From: JADHLJ01 sp038146985
Lineage (GTDB): Bacteria > Pseudomonadota > Alphaproteobacteria > Thalassobaculales > Thalassobaculaceae
Direction: 5' to 3'
NCBI GenBank assembly: GCA_038146985.1
Contig: JAYQSQ010000018.1
Coordinates: 124,001-188,000, forward strand
Length of the DNA: 64,000 nucleotides
The translations under genes and the position numbers were made by a program. Shown in pieces: positions 1 to 7,998 of the stretch. Position 1 is the stretch's first letter. Each line of letters begins with the position of its first letter. Below the pieces are notes generated by a model. That model saw only the letters and a list, made by a program, of their open reading frames with translations. It searched no databases and had not been told where the DNA came from.

Positions 1-1001
1 CAGGCCGCGATATCGCGGCTAACCAGGTCACCGGCGAGATCGCGGAACAGCATGTGATAGCCGCTCGGATAGAGCGCCGCGCGCCAGCGCCGTCCCGAAG
101 ATGGGGCCGGCAGGCGCGAGAGCATCAGACAGGTCGGCCGCTTCGGGACGATGTCGTCGCGCTCGCCGTTCAGTACCAGTAGGGGCAGCCGCAGGGATCG
201 GGAGGCTTCCAATGCCCGATCCATCAGGGTGACTAGACCGGACAATGCGTCGATCCTCGTCTCGCGGATAAAGCGGGGGTCGCGGCCGAGGGCGCGCAGC
301 ATCTTGATATTGTCGGACGGCGTGATCCGGATCCCCTGGGGAACCAGCCGGATCAGCGGGACGGTGGCGGTCGCCGCATCAAGCAGGCCGCTTTGCCAAC
401 TGGGCATGGTCACCCGGCCCCAGACCGCCGGTGCCGAGAGAACCGCGCCGTCGATCGCCGGGCGGGCATCGCCCGCCAGCGCCACCATGATCACCGCCCC
501 GCCCATGCTTTCACCCAAGGCGTGCACCGGGAGGCCTGGATGGGCGGCTCGGACCAGGCGCACGACCTCGGCGAGATCGCGGCCCATTGTGGTCTCTCCG
601 GCCCAGATGCCTCGGCCGGGCGCGCCGCCGAAACCGCGCTGGTCATAAGCATAAACCACAACGCCGATCTTCGCCAGCGCCGCGCCCAGTTCGTCGAAGG
701 CTCCGGAATGATCGTTGAAGCCGTGCAGCGCCACGACCGCGGCTTTCGGCTCCGTGGCCGGCAGCCATCGGGTGAGCGGCAACCGGGCGCCGTCCCGCAT
801 GATCGCGTGGCTGGCGGCCAGGCGCGGCGGCTGGTTCGTCTTGAGCGGCGCCTGCACCGCCGGAGCGCAGGCGGCGAGGCCAAGGACAGCAAGCAAAACC
901 ACGGTAAGGCCCTGCCACGCCATTCGGGGTGGGATCGGAGAACGGTTGGCCGGCGCGTCGGAGCCGGACTGCCACGCGCGTTCTGATGCGTTGAAAATCA
1001 T
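1..1001 (-). CDS. Alpha/beta-fold hydrolase lipoprotein (lysophospholipase-like), 3' end cut by window
   Basis: Reading leftward from an ATG at 1001 gives an open frame that runs off the left edge. An N-terminal hydrophobic stretch ends in LGLAAC, a good lipobox, so the protein is probably a membrane-anchored lipoprotein. The hydrolase core follows: ALHGFNDHSG (oxyanion region), YAYDQRGFG, and the nucleophile elbow GESMGGA with its serine. A later LNGERDDIVP segment supplies the usual acid and a YPSGYHMLF segment the likely catalytic histidine. This pattern fits the monoacylglycerol lipase/lysophospholipase family (serine hydrolase_4). An internal ATG at 923 would give a more typical short lipoprotein signal, but that version has no positive charge before the hydrophobic core, so the longer start is kept. 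Substrate unknown. Confidence 0.8.
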   Translation of the reverse strand, partial: MIFNASERAWQSGSDAPANRSPIPPRMAWQGLTVVLLAVLGLAACAPAVQAPLKTNQPPRLAASHAIMRDGARLPLTRWLPATEPKAAVVALHGFNDHSGAFDELGAALAKIGVVVYAYDQRGFGGAPGRGIWAGETTMGRDLAEVVRLVRAAHPGLPVHALGESMGGAVIMVALAGDARPAIDGAVLSAPAVWGRVTMPSWQSGLLDAATATVPLIRLVPQGIRITPSDNIKMLRALGRDPRFIRETRIDALSGLVTLMDRALEASRSLRLPLLVLNGERDDIVPKRPTCLMLSRLPAPSSGRRWRAALYPSGYHMLFRDLAGDLVSRDIAA

Positions 1002-1091
1002 GGTTTCTGGCGTATCATGAGATCTCCGCCCGGTCCACCGGACCGGCCGGCGGAGAACTGTGGCTCTCGGAAACCTTGGCGAGTACATGTG

Positions 1092-1274
1092 ATGGCAAAG
1101 CCGACCGAAATCATTCAGACCGACAAGCACCGGGTGGCGTGCGACGGCGGTAACGGGCCGCTCGGTCATCCCCGGGTGTTCCTGACCATCGGCGCCGAGG
1201 GCGAGGTCATGTGCCCGTATTGCTCTCGGCTGTATCAGTACCGCAAAAGCACCATCGGCGACGCCGCTGATTGA
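1092..1274 (+). CDS. Small zinc-finger protein, zf-CHCC family
   Basis: A 60-residue protein starting at the ATG at 1092. An in-frame ATG further upstream at 1017 would add a non-conserved arginine/proline-rich leader, so the shorter start is preferred. The body reads CDGGNGPLGHPRVFL followed by GEVMCPYCSRLY, the Cys-His-Cys-Cys zinc ligand pattern of the zf-CHCC family, which is related to the NDUFS6 subunit associated with mitochondrial complex I. In bacteria it is a common stand-alone small protein of unproven function. It lies just upstream of coaBC on the same strand. Confidence 0.8.
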   Translation: MAKPTEIIQTDKHRVACDGGNGPLGHPRVFLTIGAEGEVMCPYCSRLYQYRKSTIGDAAD

Positions 1275-1329
1275 GCCGGTCGGCGAGCGTCGGGAATCGG
1301 GGCCAATAAACCGCCGGAAAGGAGCGTTC

Positions 1330-2556
1330 ATGCTCCAGGGCAAGCGCATACTGCTGATCGTCTCGGGCGGCATCGCCGCTTTCAAGAGCCTTGAACTGAT
1401 ACGCCGGCTGCGTGGCCGAGGCGCCCATGTACGCGCGGTTCTGACCCGGTCCGGGGCCGAGTTCGTCACCCCGCTCAGCCTGCAGGCACTGACCGAGGAC
1501 AAGGTCTATTCGGACCTGTTCTCGCTGACCGACGAGTCGGAAATGGGGCATATCCAGCTTTCCCGAGACGCCGACCTGCTGGTGGTGGTCCCGGCGACGG
1601 CCAATCTGCTGGCGAAGATGCGCGCCGGGATCGCCGACGATCTCGCGTCGACGGTTCTGCTGGCGACCGACAAGCCGGTGATGGTGGCGCCGGCGATGAA
1701 TGTCCGGATGTGGCTGCACCCGGCGACGGCGGAGAACATGGCGGTGCTGCGCCAGCGCGGCGTCAAGGTGGTCGGCCCGGTCGAGGGTGACATGGCGTGC
1801 GGCGAGTTCGGGCCGGGACGGATGAGCGAGCCGGAGGAAATCCTTGCGGCGATTGAGCAGACGCTCAGCGGAGCGCTCGGGGCGATCGGACCGTTGAGCG
1901 GGCGTTCGGCCCTGGTGACCTCGGGTCCGACCTTCGAGGCGATCGACCCGGTGCGCTATATCGCCAACCGGTCGTCGGGCAAGCAGGGGCACGCGATTGC
2001 CGCCGCGCTCGCCCGCCTTGGGGCATCGACGACCCTGGTGACCGGCCCGACCCGGCTTGCCGATCCGGCAGATGTACGCACCGTGCATATCGAGTCCGCG
2101 CGGCAGATGCTTGAGGCCTGCACGGGCGCGCTGCCGGTGGATGTGGCGGTCTGCGCGGCAGCGGTGTCGGACTGGCGGGTCGCGCGCGAGGCCAACCAGA
2201 AGCTTAAGAAAGACGGCAACGCCGCACCGCCGGCGCTGGAACTGACCGAGAACCCGGATATTCTGGCGTCGCTCTCGGCGGCGGGGGAGCGCCGGCCGGC
2301 GCTGGTGGTGGGCTTCGCGGCGGAAACCGAAACCGTGGTCGAACACGCGACCGCAAAGCGGCTGCGCAAGGGCTGCGACTGGATTGTCGCCAATGATGTC
2401 AGCCCAGGGACCGGCACCTTCGGCGGGGATGAGAACACGGTGCATCTGGTAACCGATGACGGTTCCGAGGATTGGCCGCGTATGGGCAAGGAGGCAGTGG
2501 CCGCGCGACTCGCCGAGCGGATCGCCGCCCATTTCTCCACCATCGCCGCCGCCTGA
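1330..2556 (+). CDS. coaBC: Bifunctional phosphopantothenoylcysteine decarboxylase / phosphopantothenate-cysteine ligase
   Basis: Catalyses two consecutive steps of coenzyme A synthesis: joining cysteine to 4'-phosphopantothenate, then decarboxylating the product. The N-terminal flavoprotein half (CoaC, about residues 1-185) shows GGIAAFKSLE, the PAMN motif and GDMACGEFGPGRM, the flexible lid with the active cysteine. The C-terminal ligase half (CoaB) shows TSGPTFEAIDPVRYIAN, SSGKQGHAIA, KLKKDG and a VGFAAETE segment. Length 408 aa is normal for the fused bacterial enzyme. The stop is followed three bases later by the dut start, so the two are co-transcribed. Confidence 0.96.
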   Translation: MLQGKRILLIVSGGIAAFKSLELIRRLRGRGAHVRAVLTRSGAEFVTPLSLQALTEDKVYSDLFSLTDESEMGHIQLSRDADLLVVVPATANLLAKMRAGIADDLASTVLLATDKPVMVAPAMNVRMWLHPATAENMAVLRQRGVKVVGPVEGDMACGEFGPGRMSEPEEILAAIEQTLSGALGAIGPLSGRSALVTSGPTFEAIDPVRYIANRSSGKQGHAIAAALARLGASTTLVTGPTRLADPADVRTVHIESARQMLEACTGALPVDVAVCAAAVSDWRVAREANQKLKKDGNAAPPALELTENPDILASLSAAGERRPALVVGFAAETETVVEHATAKRLRKGCDWIVANDVSPGTGTFGGDENTVHLVTDDGSEDWPRMGKEAVAARLAERIAAHFSTIAAA

Positions 2557-2559
2557 TCC

Positions 2560-3024
2560 ATGGGGCGCGTACCGGTTTCCGTCAATCGCCTGCCGCATGG
2601 CCAGGGCCTGGATCTTCCAACCTACCAGACCATCGGCAGCGCCGGCATGGATCTCGCTGCCGCCGTCTTCGAACCGTTGGAGATCGCGCCGGGTGCCCGT
2701 GCGCTGGTGCCGACCGGCTTTCGGTTTGCGATACCCGCCGGTTATGAGGCGCAGATCCGGCCGCGCTCGGGCCTCGCCCTGCATCACGGCGTGACGGTGC
2801 TGAACGCGCCGGGGACAATCGATTCGGACTACCGCGGCGAGGTCTCGGTGGTCTTGATCAATCACGGCGAGGCGCCATTTGTGGTGAAGCGGGGCGACCG
2901 GATCGCCCAGATGGTGCTGGCCCAGGTGCCGAGGGCGGAACTGGCCGAGACGGGTGACCTGCCGCCGACCCCCCGCGGCGCCGGCGCCTACGGGTCCACC
3001 GGGACTGGCGCGAACGAAGCTTGA
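2560..3024 (+). CDS. dut: Deoxyuridine 5'-triphosphate nucleotidohydrolase
   Basis: Trimeric dUTPase that hydrolyses dUTP to dUMP and pyrophosphate, keeping uracil out of DNA and feeding dTMP synthesis. The five family motifs are visible: AGMDLAA (1), PRSGLALHHG (2), GTIDSDYRGEV (3), KRGDRIAQMVL (4) and the C-terminal RGAGAYGSTG (5), where AYGSTG replaces the commoner GFGSTG. Length 154 aa is typical. It sits three bases behind coaBC, a neighbour pair common in proteobacteria (coaBC-dut), and 13 bases ahead of a moeB-like gene. Confidence 0.96.
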   Translation: MGRVPVSVNRLPHGQGLDLPTYQTIGSAGMDLAAAVFEPLEIAPGARALVPTGFRFAIPAGYEAQIRPRSGLALHHGVTVLNAPGTIDSDYRGEVSVVLINHGEAPFVVKRGDRIAQMVLAQVPRAELAETGDLPPTPRGAGAYGSTGTGANEA

Positions 3025-3037
3025 GGACGACCGAAAC

Positions 3038-3832
3038 ATGGAACTCACCGACGCGCAGTTCGAGCGCTATGCCCGCCATTTGATACTGGAAGAGGTCGGC
3101 GACGAGGGGCAGGAAAAGCTGCTCTCCTCAAAGGTGCTTTGTGTCGGCGCGGGCGGGCTCGGCGCGCCGGTTCTGATGTATCTTGCCGCCGCCGGGATCG
3201 GCACGCTCGGCATCGTCGACGATGACGAGGTCGATCTTTCGAACCTGCAACGCCAGATCGTCCATGCGACCAGGTCCGTCGGCAGTTTGAAGGCGGACTC
3301 GGCGGTCGAGACCCTCACCCGGATCAATCCGACCATCGAATACCGCCCTTATAAGACCCGGTTGACCCGAGAGAATGTCGAGGAGGTCTTCGCCGAATAC
3401 GACGTGATCGTCGACGGCACCGACAATTTCGAGACCCGGTATCTCATAAACGACGCGGCCTATCTCGCCGGCAAGACGGTGGTCTCCGGCGCCCTGCTGC
3501 GCTTCGAGGGCCAATTGACGACCTTTCGCGGCGGCGTGCCCGGCCATGAGGGAGAGCCCTGCTACCGCTGCCTGTTCCGCGACCCGCCGCCGCCCAACAC
3601 CATTCCCCGGTGCGAGGAGGCCGGTATTCTCGGCTCCATCGCCGGCGTGATCGGCACCCTGCAGGCGACCGAAGTGCTGAAGGAACTGATGGGGCTTGGG
3701 GAGTCCATGTCCGGCCACCTGCTGGTCTTCGACGCTCTCGGGATGACCTTCCGCAAGATCCGCTACAAGCGCAGCCCCACCTGCCCGCTCTGCGGGGATG
3801 CCCCGACGATCACTAGCCTGAAAACGGGCTAA
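3038..3832 (+). CDS. moeB: MoeB/ThiF-type adenylyltransferase (molybdopterin-synthase activating)
   Basis: E1-like enzyme that adenylates the C-terminal glycine of a small ubiquitin-like sulfur carrier (MoaD or ThiS). The start at 3038 gives a canonical N-terminus, MELTDAQFERYARHLIL; a longer open frame upstream lies inside dut. The nucleotide-binding GAGGLGAPV at about residue 38, the DDDEVDLSNLQRQ segment, and the paired zinc cysteines CYRC and CPLC near the C-terminus are all present. At 264 aa it lacks the C-terminal rhodanese domain of longer homologues. MoeB and ThiF cannot be separated with certainty from sequence alone; MoeB is the likelier because no thi genes are nearby. Confidence 0.85.
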   Translation: MELTDAQFERYARHLILEEVGDEGQEKLLSSKVLCVGAGGLGAPVLMYLAAAGIGTLGIVDDDEVDLSNLQRQIVHATRSVGSLKADSAVETLTRINPTIEYRPYKTRLTRENVEEVFAEYDVIVDGTDNFETRYLINDAAYLAGKTVVSGALLRFEGQLTTFRGGVPGHEGEPCYRCLFRDPPPPNTIPRCEEAGILGSIAGVIGTLQATEVLKELMGLGESMSGHLLVFDALGMTFRKIRYKRSPTCPLCGDAPTITSLKTG

Positions 3833-4030
3833 GCCTCGGGCTTGCCCGCTTGCCGGACTTTCTTTGGCTGAATTTCGACGCATCCACCGGGTTTGATGTG
3901 ACAATCCACACAGGCGTGACAGCCGGTGCGTTGAATGATTCCTGGCGCGCGCCATATCCAGGAGGAGAGAGATTTTCCGACCCGGTCCCGCCTGCGGGAA
4001 CACCAGCTTCCTCCCGAGACCCCACCTCAT

Positions 4031-4058
4031 GGGCGCCCCTGCGGCGCCCGCTTCTTTT
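4031..4058 (+). terminator. Probable intrinsic terminator after the coaBC-dut-moeB operon
   Basis: A perfect 7-bp stem GGGCGCC / GGCGCCC with a 5-nt loop is followed by a pyrimidine-rich tail, GCTTCTTTT. It lies between the convergent moeB gene and the dehydrogenase gene. The rest of the 3833-4090 spacer has no convincing gene; one open frame there has no recognisable features. Confidence 0.5.
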
Positions 4059-4090
4059 GGCGGCATCAGAGGGAAGAGCAAATCGCCCCC

Positions 4091-5077
4091 TCAGAACATT
4101 GTCTCGATCACCCTGTCGGGCGGGGTGTGGCCGTCGCTGAAGGTGCGGATGTTGACGATCACCTTCTCGCCCATGTCGATCCGGCCTTCGAAGGTGGCGG
4201 AGCCCATATGCGGCAGCAGGGTGACGTTGTCGAGTTCCAGCAATTCGGGATTGACCATCGGCTCATGCTCGAAGACGTCCAGGCCGGCGCCGGCGATGTC
4301 GCGGTTGCGCAGGGCCTTGGCCAGCGCCGCCTCGTCGATGACCTCGCCGCGTGAGGTGTTGACGATATAGGCGTGCGGCTGCATCTGGTCGAGCCGGCGG
4401 GCCGAGATCAGATGGTAGGTCGCCGGCGTGTGCGGGCAATTGACCGAGATGATGTCCATGCGGCTCAACATCTGGTCGAGATTGTCCCAATAAGTCGCCT
4501 CAAGCTCCTCCTCGACTTCGGGGTGAAGACGCTTTCGGTTGTGATAATGGATTGACAGTCCGAAGCCCCTGGCCCGACGCGCAACGGCGCGACCGATCCG
4601 TCCCATCCCGATGATGCCGAGCCGCTTGCCGTGAATGCGGTGACCGAGCATCAGGGTCGGGCCCCAACCGGCCCAGGTGCCGGAGCGCAGCAGCCGTTCG
4701 CCCTCGACCAGGCGGCGAGGCACCGCGAGGAGCAAGGCCATGGTCATGTCAGCGGTATCCTCGGTCAGGACCCGCGGCGTGTTGGTAATGGTGATACCGC
4801 GCTTCTTCGCCGCGGCGAGATCGATGTGATCAACCCCGGTGCCGAAGGAGGCGATCAGTTTGAGGCGCACGCCGGCGGCGGCCAGGACTTTCGCGTTGAT
4901 CTCGTCGGTCACCGTGGGAACCAGGACATCGGCCTCGCTGGCCGCTTGTTTCAAGGCCTCTTCGTCGAAGGGCGCGTCGGTCAAATTGAGCCGGGTATCG
5001 AACAACTCCATCATCCGGGTCTCGATCGGGTCCGGCAGTTTTCGCGTGACGATGACCAGCGGCTTTTTTGACGTCAT
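4091..5077 (-). CDS. NAD(P)-dependent 2-hydroxyacid dehydrogenase (glyoxylate/hydroxypyruvate reductase type)
   Basis: Member of the D-isomer-specific 2-hydroxyacid dehydrogenase family, 328 aa, cytosolic. The dinucleotide-binding loop GMGRIGRAVARRA is at about residue 155. The catalytic arginine lies in NTSRGEVID, the glutamate in the following helix (DVFEHEP region), and the proton-relay histidine in LLPHMGSAT. The sequence resembles GyaR/GhrB-type glyoxylate reductases, which reduce glyoxylate or hydroxypyruvate; the exact substrate cannot be fixed. It is transcribed away from the SH3-protein gene. Confidence 0.88.
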   Translation of the reverse strand: MTSKKPLVIVTRKLPDPIETRMMELFDTRLNLTDAPFDEEALKQAASEADVLVPTVTDEINAKVLAAAGVRLKLIASFGTGVDHIDLAAAKKRGITITNTPRVLTEDTADMTMALLLAVPRRLVEGERLLRSGTWAGWGPTLMLGHRIHGKRLGIIGMGRIGRAVARRARGFGLSIHYHNRKRLHPEVEEELEATYWDNLDQMLSRMDIISVNCPHTPATYHLISARRLDQMQPHAYIVNTSRGEVIDEAALAKALRNRDIAGAGLDVFEHEPMVNPELLELDNVTLLPHMGSATFEGRIDMGEKVIVNIRTFSDGHTPPDRVIETMF

Positions 5078-5218
5078 GGGCGGTTTCCTCGCGGGTTCGC
5101 GCGATACCTCAGGGCTTTTGGGCGCGGTTCGTTGGGGTCCAAGGAGGCCCTTCGCCGGAAATATCAGTCACAAGACGGCTTGTCCAGCCGAAGCGCGGTT
5201 GATGGGCATGGGACGGCA

Positions 5219-5244
5219 AAAACCACGTTATGTAGCGTGGTTTT
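5219..5244. promoter_or_regulatory. Perfect 9-bp inverted repeat in a divergent promoter region
   Basis: AAAACCACG and CGTGGTTTT form exact inverted arms around an 8-nt loop. The repeat sits between two divergently transcribed genes, so it is not placed to end either one. It lies directly upstream of a candidate -35 box for the SH3-protein gene and could be an operator; a transcribed hairpin is the alternative. Confidence 0.45.
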
Positions 5245-5247
5245 GTG

Positions 5248-5276
5248 TTAAAACCCGCCATATCTAGTGGTATACT
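5248..5276 (+). promoter_or_regulatory. Candidate sigma-70 promoter for the SH3-domain gene
   Basis: TTAAAA and TATACT are separated by exactly 17 bp, giving a plausible -35/-10 pair whose start point would fall about 20 bp before the ATG at 5301. The inverted repeat at 5219-5244 abuts it upstream. Confidence 0.5.
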
Positions 5277-5300
5277 GATCCGCCATCACGAGATTGATCC

Positions 5301-5828
5301 ATGTCGCGCGCGATTCACCTTTTTGCTTGCCTGGTCCTGCTATCGCCGGTTCTTCTGGTCGACCCGATGATCGGAGCGGCACGGGCCGCGGCAGCAACGG
5401 TCGGCAAGGAAACCGGCCTGCCGGTTCCGCGCTATGTGTCCTTACGGTCCGGAGAGGTCAATGTCCGGGCGGGGCCCGGATCGCGCTATCCCATCGAATG
5501 GGTGTTCAAGCGACGTAGTCTGCCGGTCGAGGTGGTTGCGGAGTTCGATACCTGGCGGAAAATCCGCGATTTCGAGGGGACCGAAGGATGGGTGCATCAA
5601 AGCATGCTGTCCGGCCGCCGGATGGTTCAGGTGATCGGCCAGGTGCGGACCCTAAGGCGTGACCCCGGCGGTTCCGCGCCGGCGGTCGCGCGGATGGAAC
5701 CGGGCGTGCTCGGTAACCTTGAGGATTGCCTGCACGAATGGTGCGAGATCCGGGTCTTGGGCCTCTCCGGCTGGGTCAGCCGCGCCCATATCTGGGGCGT
5801 GGACGTTAAGGAAGCGCTTAAAGACTGA
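5301..5828 (+). CDS. Exported bacterial SH3-domain protein
   Basis: A 175-aa protein whose first roughly 30 residues form a signal peptide: one arginine, a hydrophobic core, then GAARAAAA as likely cleavage site. The mature part holds two SH3-like beta-barrel repeats. The first has the signature VNVRAGPGSRYPI with a later EGWVHQSML (about residues 48-105). The second runs from about 110 to 170 and ends GLSGWVSRAHIWG. This is the SH3_3/SH3_4 architecture of periplasmic proteins that bind cell-wall peptides or act as adaptors. A CLHEWC pair could form a disulfide. Specific role unknown. Confidence 0.85.
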   Translation: MSRAIHLFACLVLLSPVLLVDPMIGAARAAAATVGKETGLPVPRYVSLRSGEVNVRAGPGSRYPIEWVFKRRSLPVEVVAEFDTWRKIRDFEGTEGWVHQSMLSGRRMVQVIGQVRTLRRDPGGSAPAVARMEPGVLGNLEDCLHEWCEIRVLGLSGWVSRAHIWGVDVKEALKD

Positions 5829-5850
5829 ACCCGGCGCGACCCAGCCTGTT

Positions 5851-6438
5851 TCAATCCAGATCGTTGCCGAGCGAGCGGCGAACCTCTTCGGATAGGATCG
5901 CCATATGGCCGTAACTCGGATGCTTGATCCCTAGCATGATTTGAGTGGCCGGGTCCTTGAAGGCGGCGGCCTGGGCGTCGGAAAGCGGGAAGTGGATGAA
6001 CTGGACCGAGGACGCCTTGCCGTCGGCGGTGGTGCGATCGAGATCGGCCTCGGCGACCCCCGGGACCTCCTCGCCGCCGATCGAGAGCACGCAGGTTTCC
6101 TCGACGCCGCCCAGGTTGGCCAGAACCCGTTTGCGGCGTTCCGGATCATCGATCTCGAACATTAAAGTGGCGATCAGTTCACGGCCCTGGGGGATCAGCG
6201 GATTGTAGGCCGCGAGTTCGTCGGGGATCTGCTCCTCCCCACCTTTTTCGATGTAGAGCATTTCGTGGATCTGCCACCACATGGTCTGGTAGCTCTCGAA
6301 ATAGAAGGTGGCGTCGGGACCGACCGACACCCTCCGGGCACGCTTTATGCCGACCATCTCGGCGCGTTTGTCCGCCCGAATGGCGCGATACGCCTCCATG
6401 TCGAGAACGTCGTCCCGGGTTATCCGTTTCTGGGCCAT
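5851..6438 (-). CDS. DUF3501 family protein
   Basis: A 195-aa soluble protein without signal peptide or membrane segments. It matches the DUF3501 family by its start RDDVLDMEAYRAIR, the KRARRVSVGP and FYFESYQTMWWQ segments, and a C-terminal ILSEEVRRSLGNDL. Function is unknown. It is the last gene of a minus-strand set, 22 bp behind the Fe-S oxidoreductase gene, with rubrerythrin and irr upstream. From established knowledge, DUF3501 genes are repeatedly found beside such Fe-S proteins and rubrerythrins. That neighbourhood suggests a part in iron- or peroxide-linked redox chemistry; this is inference. Confidence 0.85.
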   Translation of the reverse strand: MAQKRITRDDVLDMEAYRAIRADKRAEMVGIKRARRVSVGPDATFYFESYQTMWWQIHEMLYIEKGGEEQIPDELAAYNPLIPQGRELIATLMFEIDDPERRKRVLANLGGVEETCVLSIGGEEVPGVAEADLDRTTADGKASSVQFIHFPLSDAQAAAFKDPATQIMLGIKHPSYGHMAILSEEVRRSLGNDLD

Positions 6439-6460
6439 GGTTTCTCCGTGGGATCGCTTC

Positions 6461-7798
6461 TCAGAACCCGTAGGCGCGCGCGAGAATCTCTACCGGGTGG
6501 TCGGCGCGGGTTACCGTTGGGCCGTCGCCGCCGAGGCGCTCCATGCCTTGCAGGATATGCTCCGCCGCCAGCGGACAGCCGGATGCGACATAGGTGTTTC
6601 CCGCCTTCGCCGCCTCGCGGGCGACGGGCCTGCCGACCTTGATCGCGGTCTCGAAGTTTTCCTTCATCACGCCCCAGGATCCACCGTGCCCGGAACAGCG
6701 TTCGATGACCGTGACGTCGATATCGGGGATCGCGCGCAGCATTTCCGCCGATTTCTGGCCGAAGTTTTGAGCTCGGCTGTGGCAGGCCAGGTGCAGGGTG
6801 ACGCCGCCGTCCAGAGCCCGTAGGCCCTCGGCGAGCCCCTCGGACTTGGCGATATCGACGATGTACTCGTCGATATCCCGCGTCGCCGCCGAGAGCGCCT
6901 TGACGTTCTCATCCTCGGGAACGATAAGCGGCCACTCGAATTTCAGCATCAAGGCACAAGACGGTGTGAGCGCGATGACCGCGCGGCCTTCGTCGACCCA
7001 GGGCCGCAGCTCCTCGGCCACGGCTTTGGCGTTTGCCGCCACTCTCGCGATATCGCCCTGCTCCAACTGCGGCATGCCGCAGCAGGAGGGATACACCACT
7101 TCGGTGTCGACTCCGTTATGGGCCAGCACCTGGCGCGCGGCGGTCCCGATGGCTGGGTTGTTGTAATTCACGAAGCAGGTCGCGTAGATGATCGCCTTGC
7201 GTCCGAAGGCCGGCGCCTCCGTGTTGACCTCGGGGACCTCGGCCTTGGCGCGGGACAGATAGTCATTGGCATGGAACCTCGGCAGAGCCGCATCGCGGTG
7301 CACGCCGCAGGTCGATTCCAGGATCGGGCGGGTAAGAGCGTTTCCGCGTTTGGACGCCCAGTTGGCGATGGGCGCGGCGAACCCGACCGCCTTGCCGTTG
7401 CGGTCGGTCTCGGTCAATTGCCGCGCCGCCAGCGGTACCTCGCCTTTGGCGTTCTGCACCGCCCGGTAGCGCAGCATCAGGTGCGGGAAATCCAGATTGA
7501 ACTCGTGCGGCGGCACATAGGGGCACTTTGTCATGAAGCACATGTCGCAGAGCGTGCAGGCATCGACGACAGGCGCGAAATCGGCGCTATCGACGGTGTC
7601 GAGTTCCATCGACTCCGACTCATCAATCAGATCGAAAAGTTTCGGGAAGCTGTCGCAGAGATTAAAGCAGCGCCGGCAACCGTGGCAGATGTCGAAAACG
7701 CGCCGCAGTTCCGTGTCGAGCTTCGCCTCGTCGAGAAAATCAGGATCGCGCCAGGCGAGGGGGTGCCGGATCGGCGCGTCGAGGCTGCCTTCTTGCAT
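6461..7798 (-). CDS. Cysteine-rich (CCG-domain) Fe-S oxidoreductase, HdrD/GlpC-like
   Basis: About 445 aa from the ATG at 7798; an upstream GTG/ATG extension lacks conserved sequence. Two N-terminal clusters, CHGCRRCFNLC and CDMCFMTKCP, resemble the two 4Fe-4S binding motifs of GlpC and HdrD. Two cysteine-rich CCG-type domains follow: the first with YPSCCGMP, the second with LACHSRAQN and a later ERCSGHGG. Such proteins pass electrons between a membrane or flavin partner and a thiol or metal site. The final glycine-rich part includes SGCPLAAEH. It is 22 bp upstream of the DUF3501 gene and 200 bp downstream of rubrerythrin, all on one strand. The electron donor and substrate are unknown. Confidence 0.88.
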   Translation of the reverse strand: MQEGSLDAPIRHPLAWRDPDFLDEAKLDTELRRVFDICHGCRRCFNLCDSFPKLFDLIDESESMELDTVDSADFAPVVDACTLCDMCFMTKCPYVPPHEFNLDFPHLMLRYRAVQNAKGEVPLAARQLTETDRNGKAVGFAAPIANWASKRGNALTRPILESTCGVHRDAALPRFHANDYLSRAKAEVPEVNTEAPAFGRKAIIYATCFVNYNNPAIGTAARQVLAHNGVDTEVVYPSCCGMPQLEQGDIARVAANAKAVAEELRPWVDEGRAVIALTPSCALMLKFEWPLIVPEDENVKALSAATRDIDEYIVDIAKSEGLAEGLRALDGGVTLHLACHSRAQNFGQKSAEMLRAIPDIDVTVIERCSGHGGSWGVMKENFETAIKVGRPVAREAAKAGNTYVASGCPLAAEHILQGMERLGGDGPTVTRADHPVEILARAYGF

Positions 7799-7947
7799 GG
7801 AACTATCCTCCAACGGGGGACTGCACCGGAACATCCGGACGCGCCCCATCCTTGGCGGCCCGGTCGTCCCGCCGCCCCAGCTTGGCGTTTCAATAGTTTA
7901 CCTGGGCCGGTGATCGGCCAATATCCACTGAGCCGACCGGTTCTGGT

Positions 7948-7974
7948 GCCAGAGCGACAATTTGTCGCCCTGGC
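7948..7974 (-). repeat. 27-nt near-perfect palindrome between rubrerythrin and the Fe-S gene
   Basis: The two arms GCCAGAGCGACAA and TTGTCGCCCTGGC pair over 13 positions with a single mismatch around one central base. On the minus-strand transcript that mismatch becomes a G-U pair. The palindrome begins about 25 nt after the rubrerythrin stop. There is no T-run, so it is not a standard terminator. It may be an intercistronic RNA hairpin or a binding site. The rest of the 200-bp spacer shows no gene. Confidence 0.6.
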
Positions 7975-7998
7975 TCCCGAACCGTCGAGCGCCGGAGA

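Noticed and set aside
3850..4140. 96-codon plus-strand frame after moeB
   Set aside because: No recognisable domain, it contains the probable terminator and runs into the convergent dehydrogenase gene.
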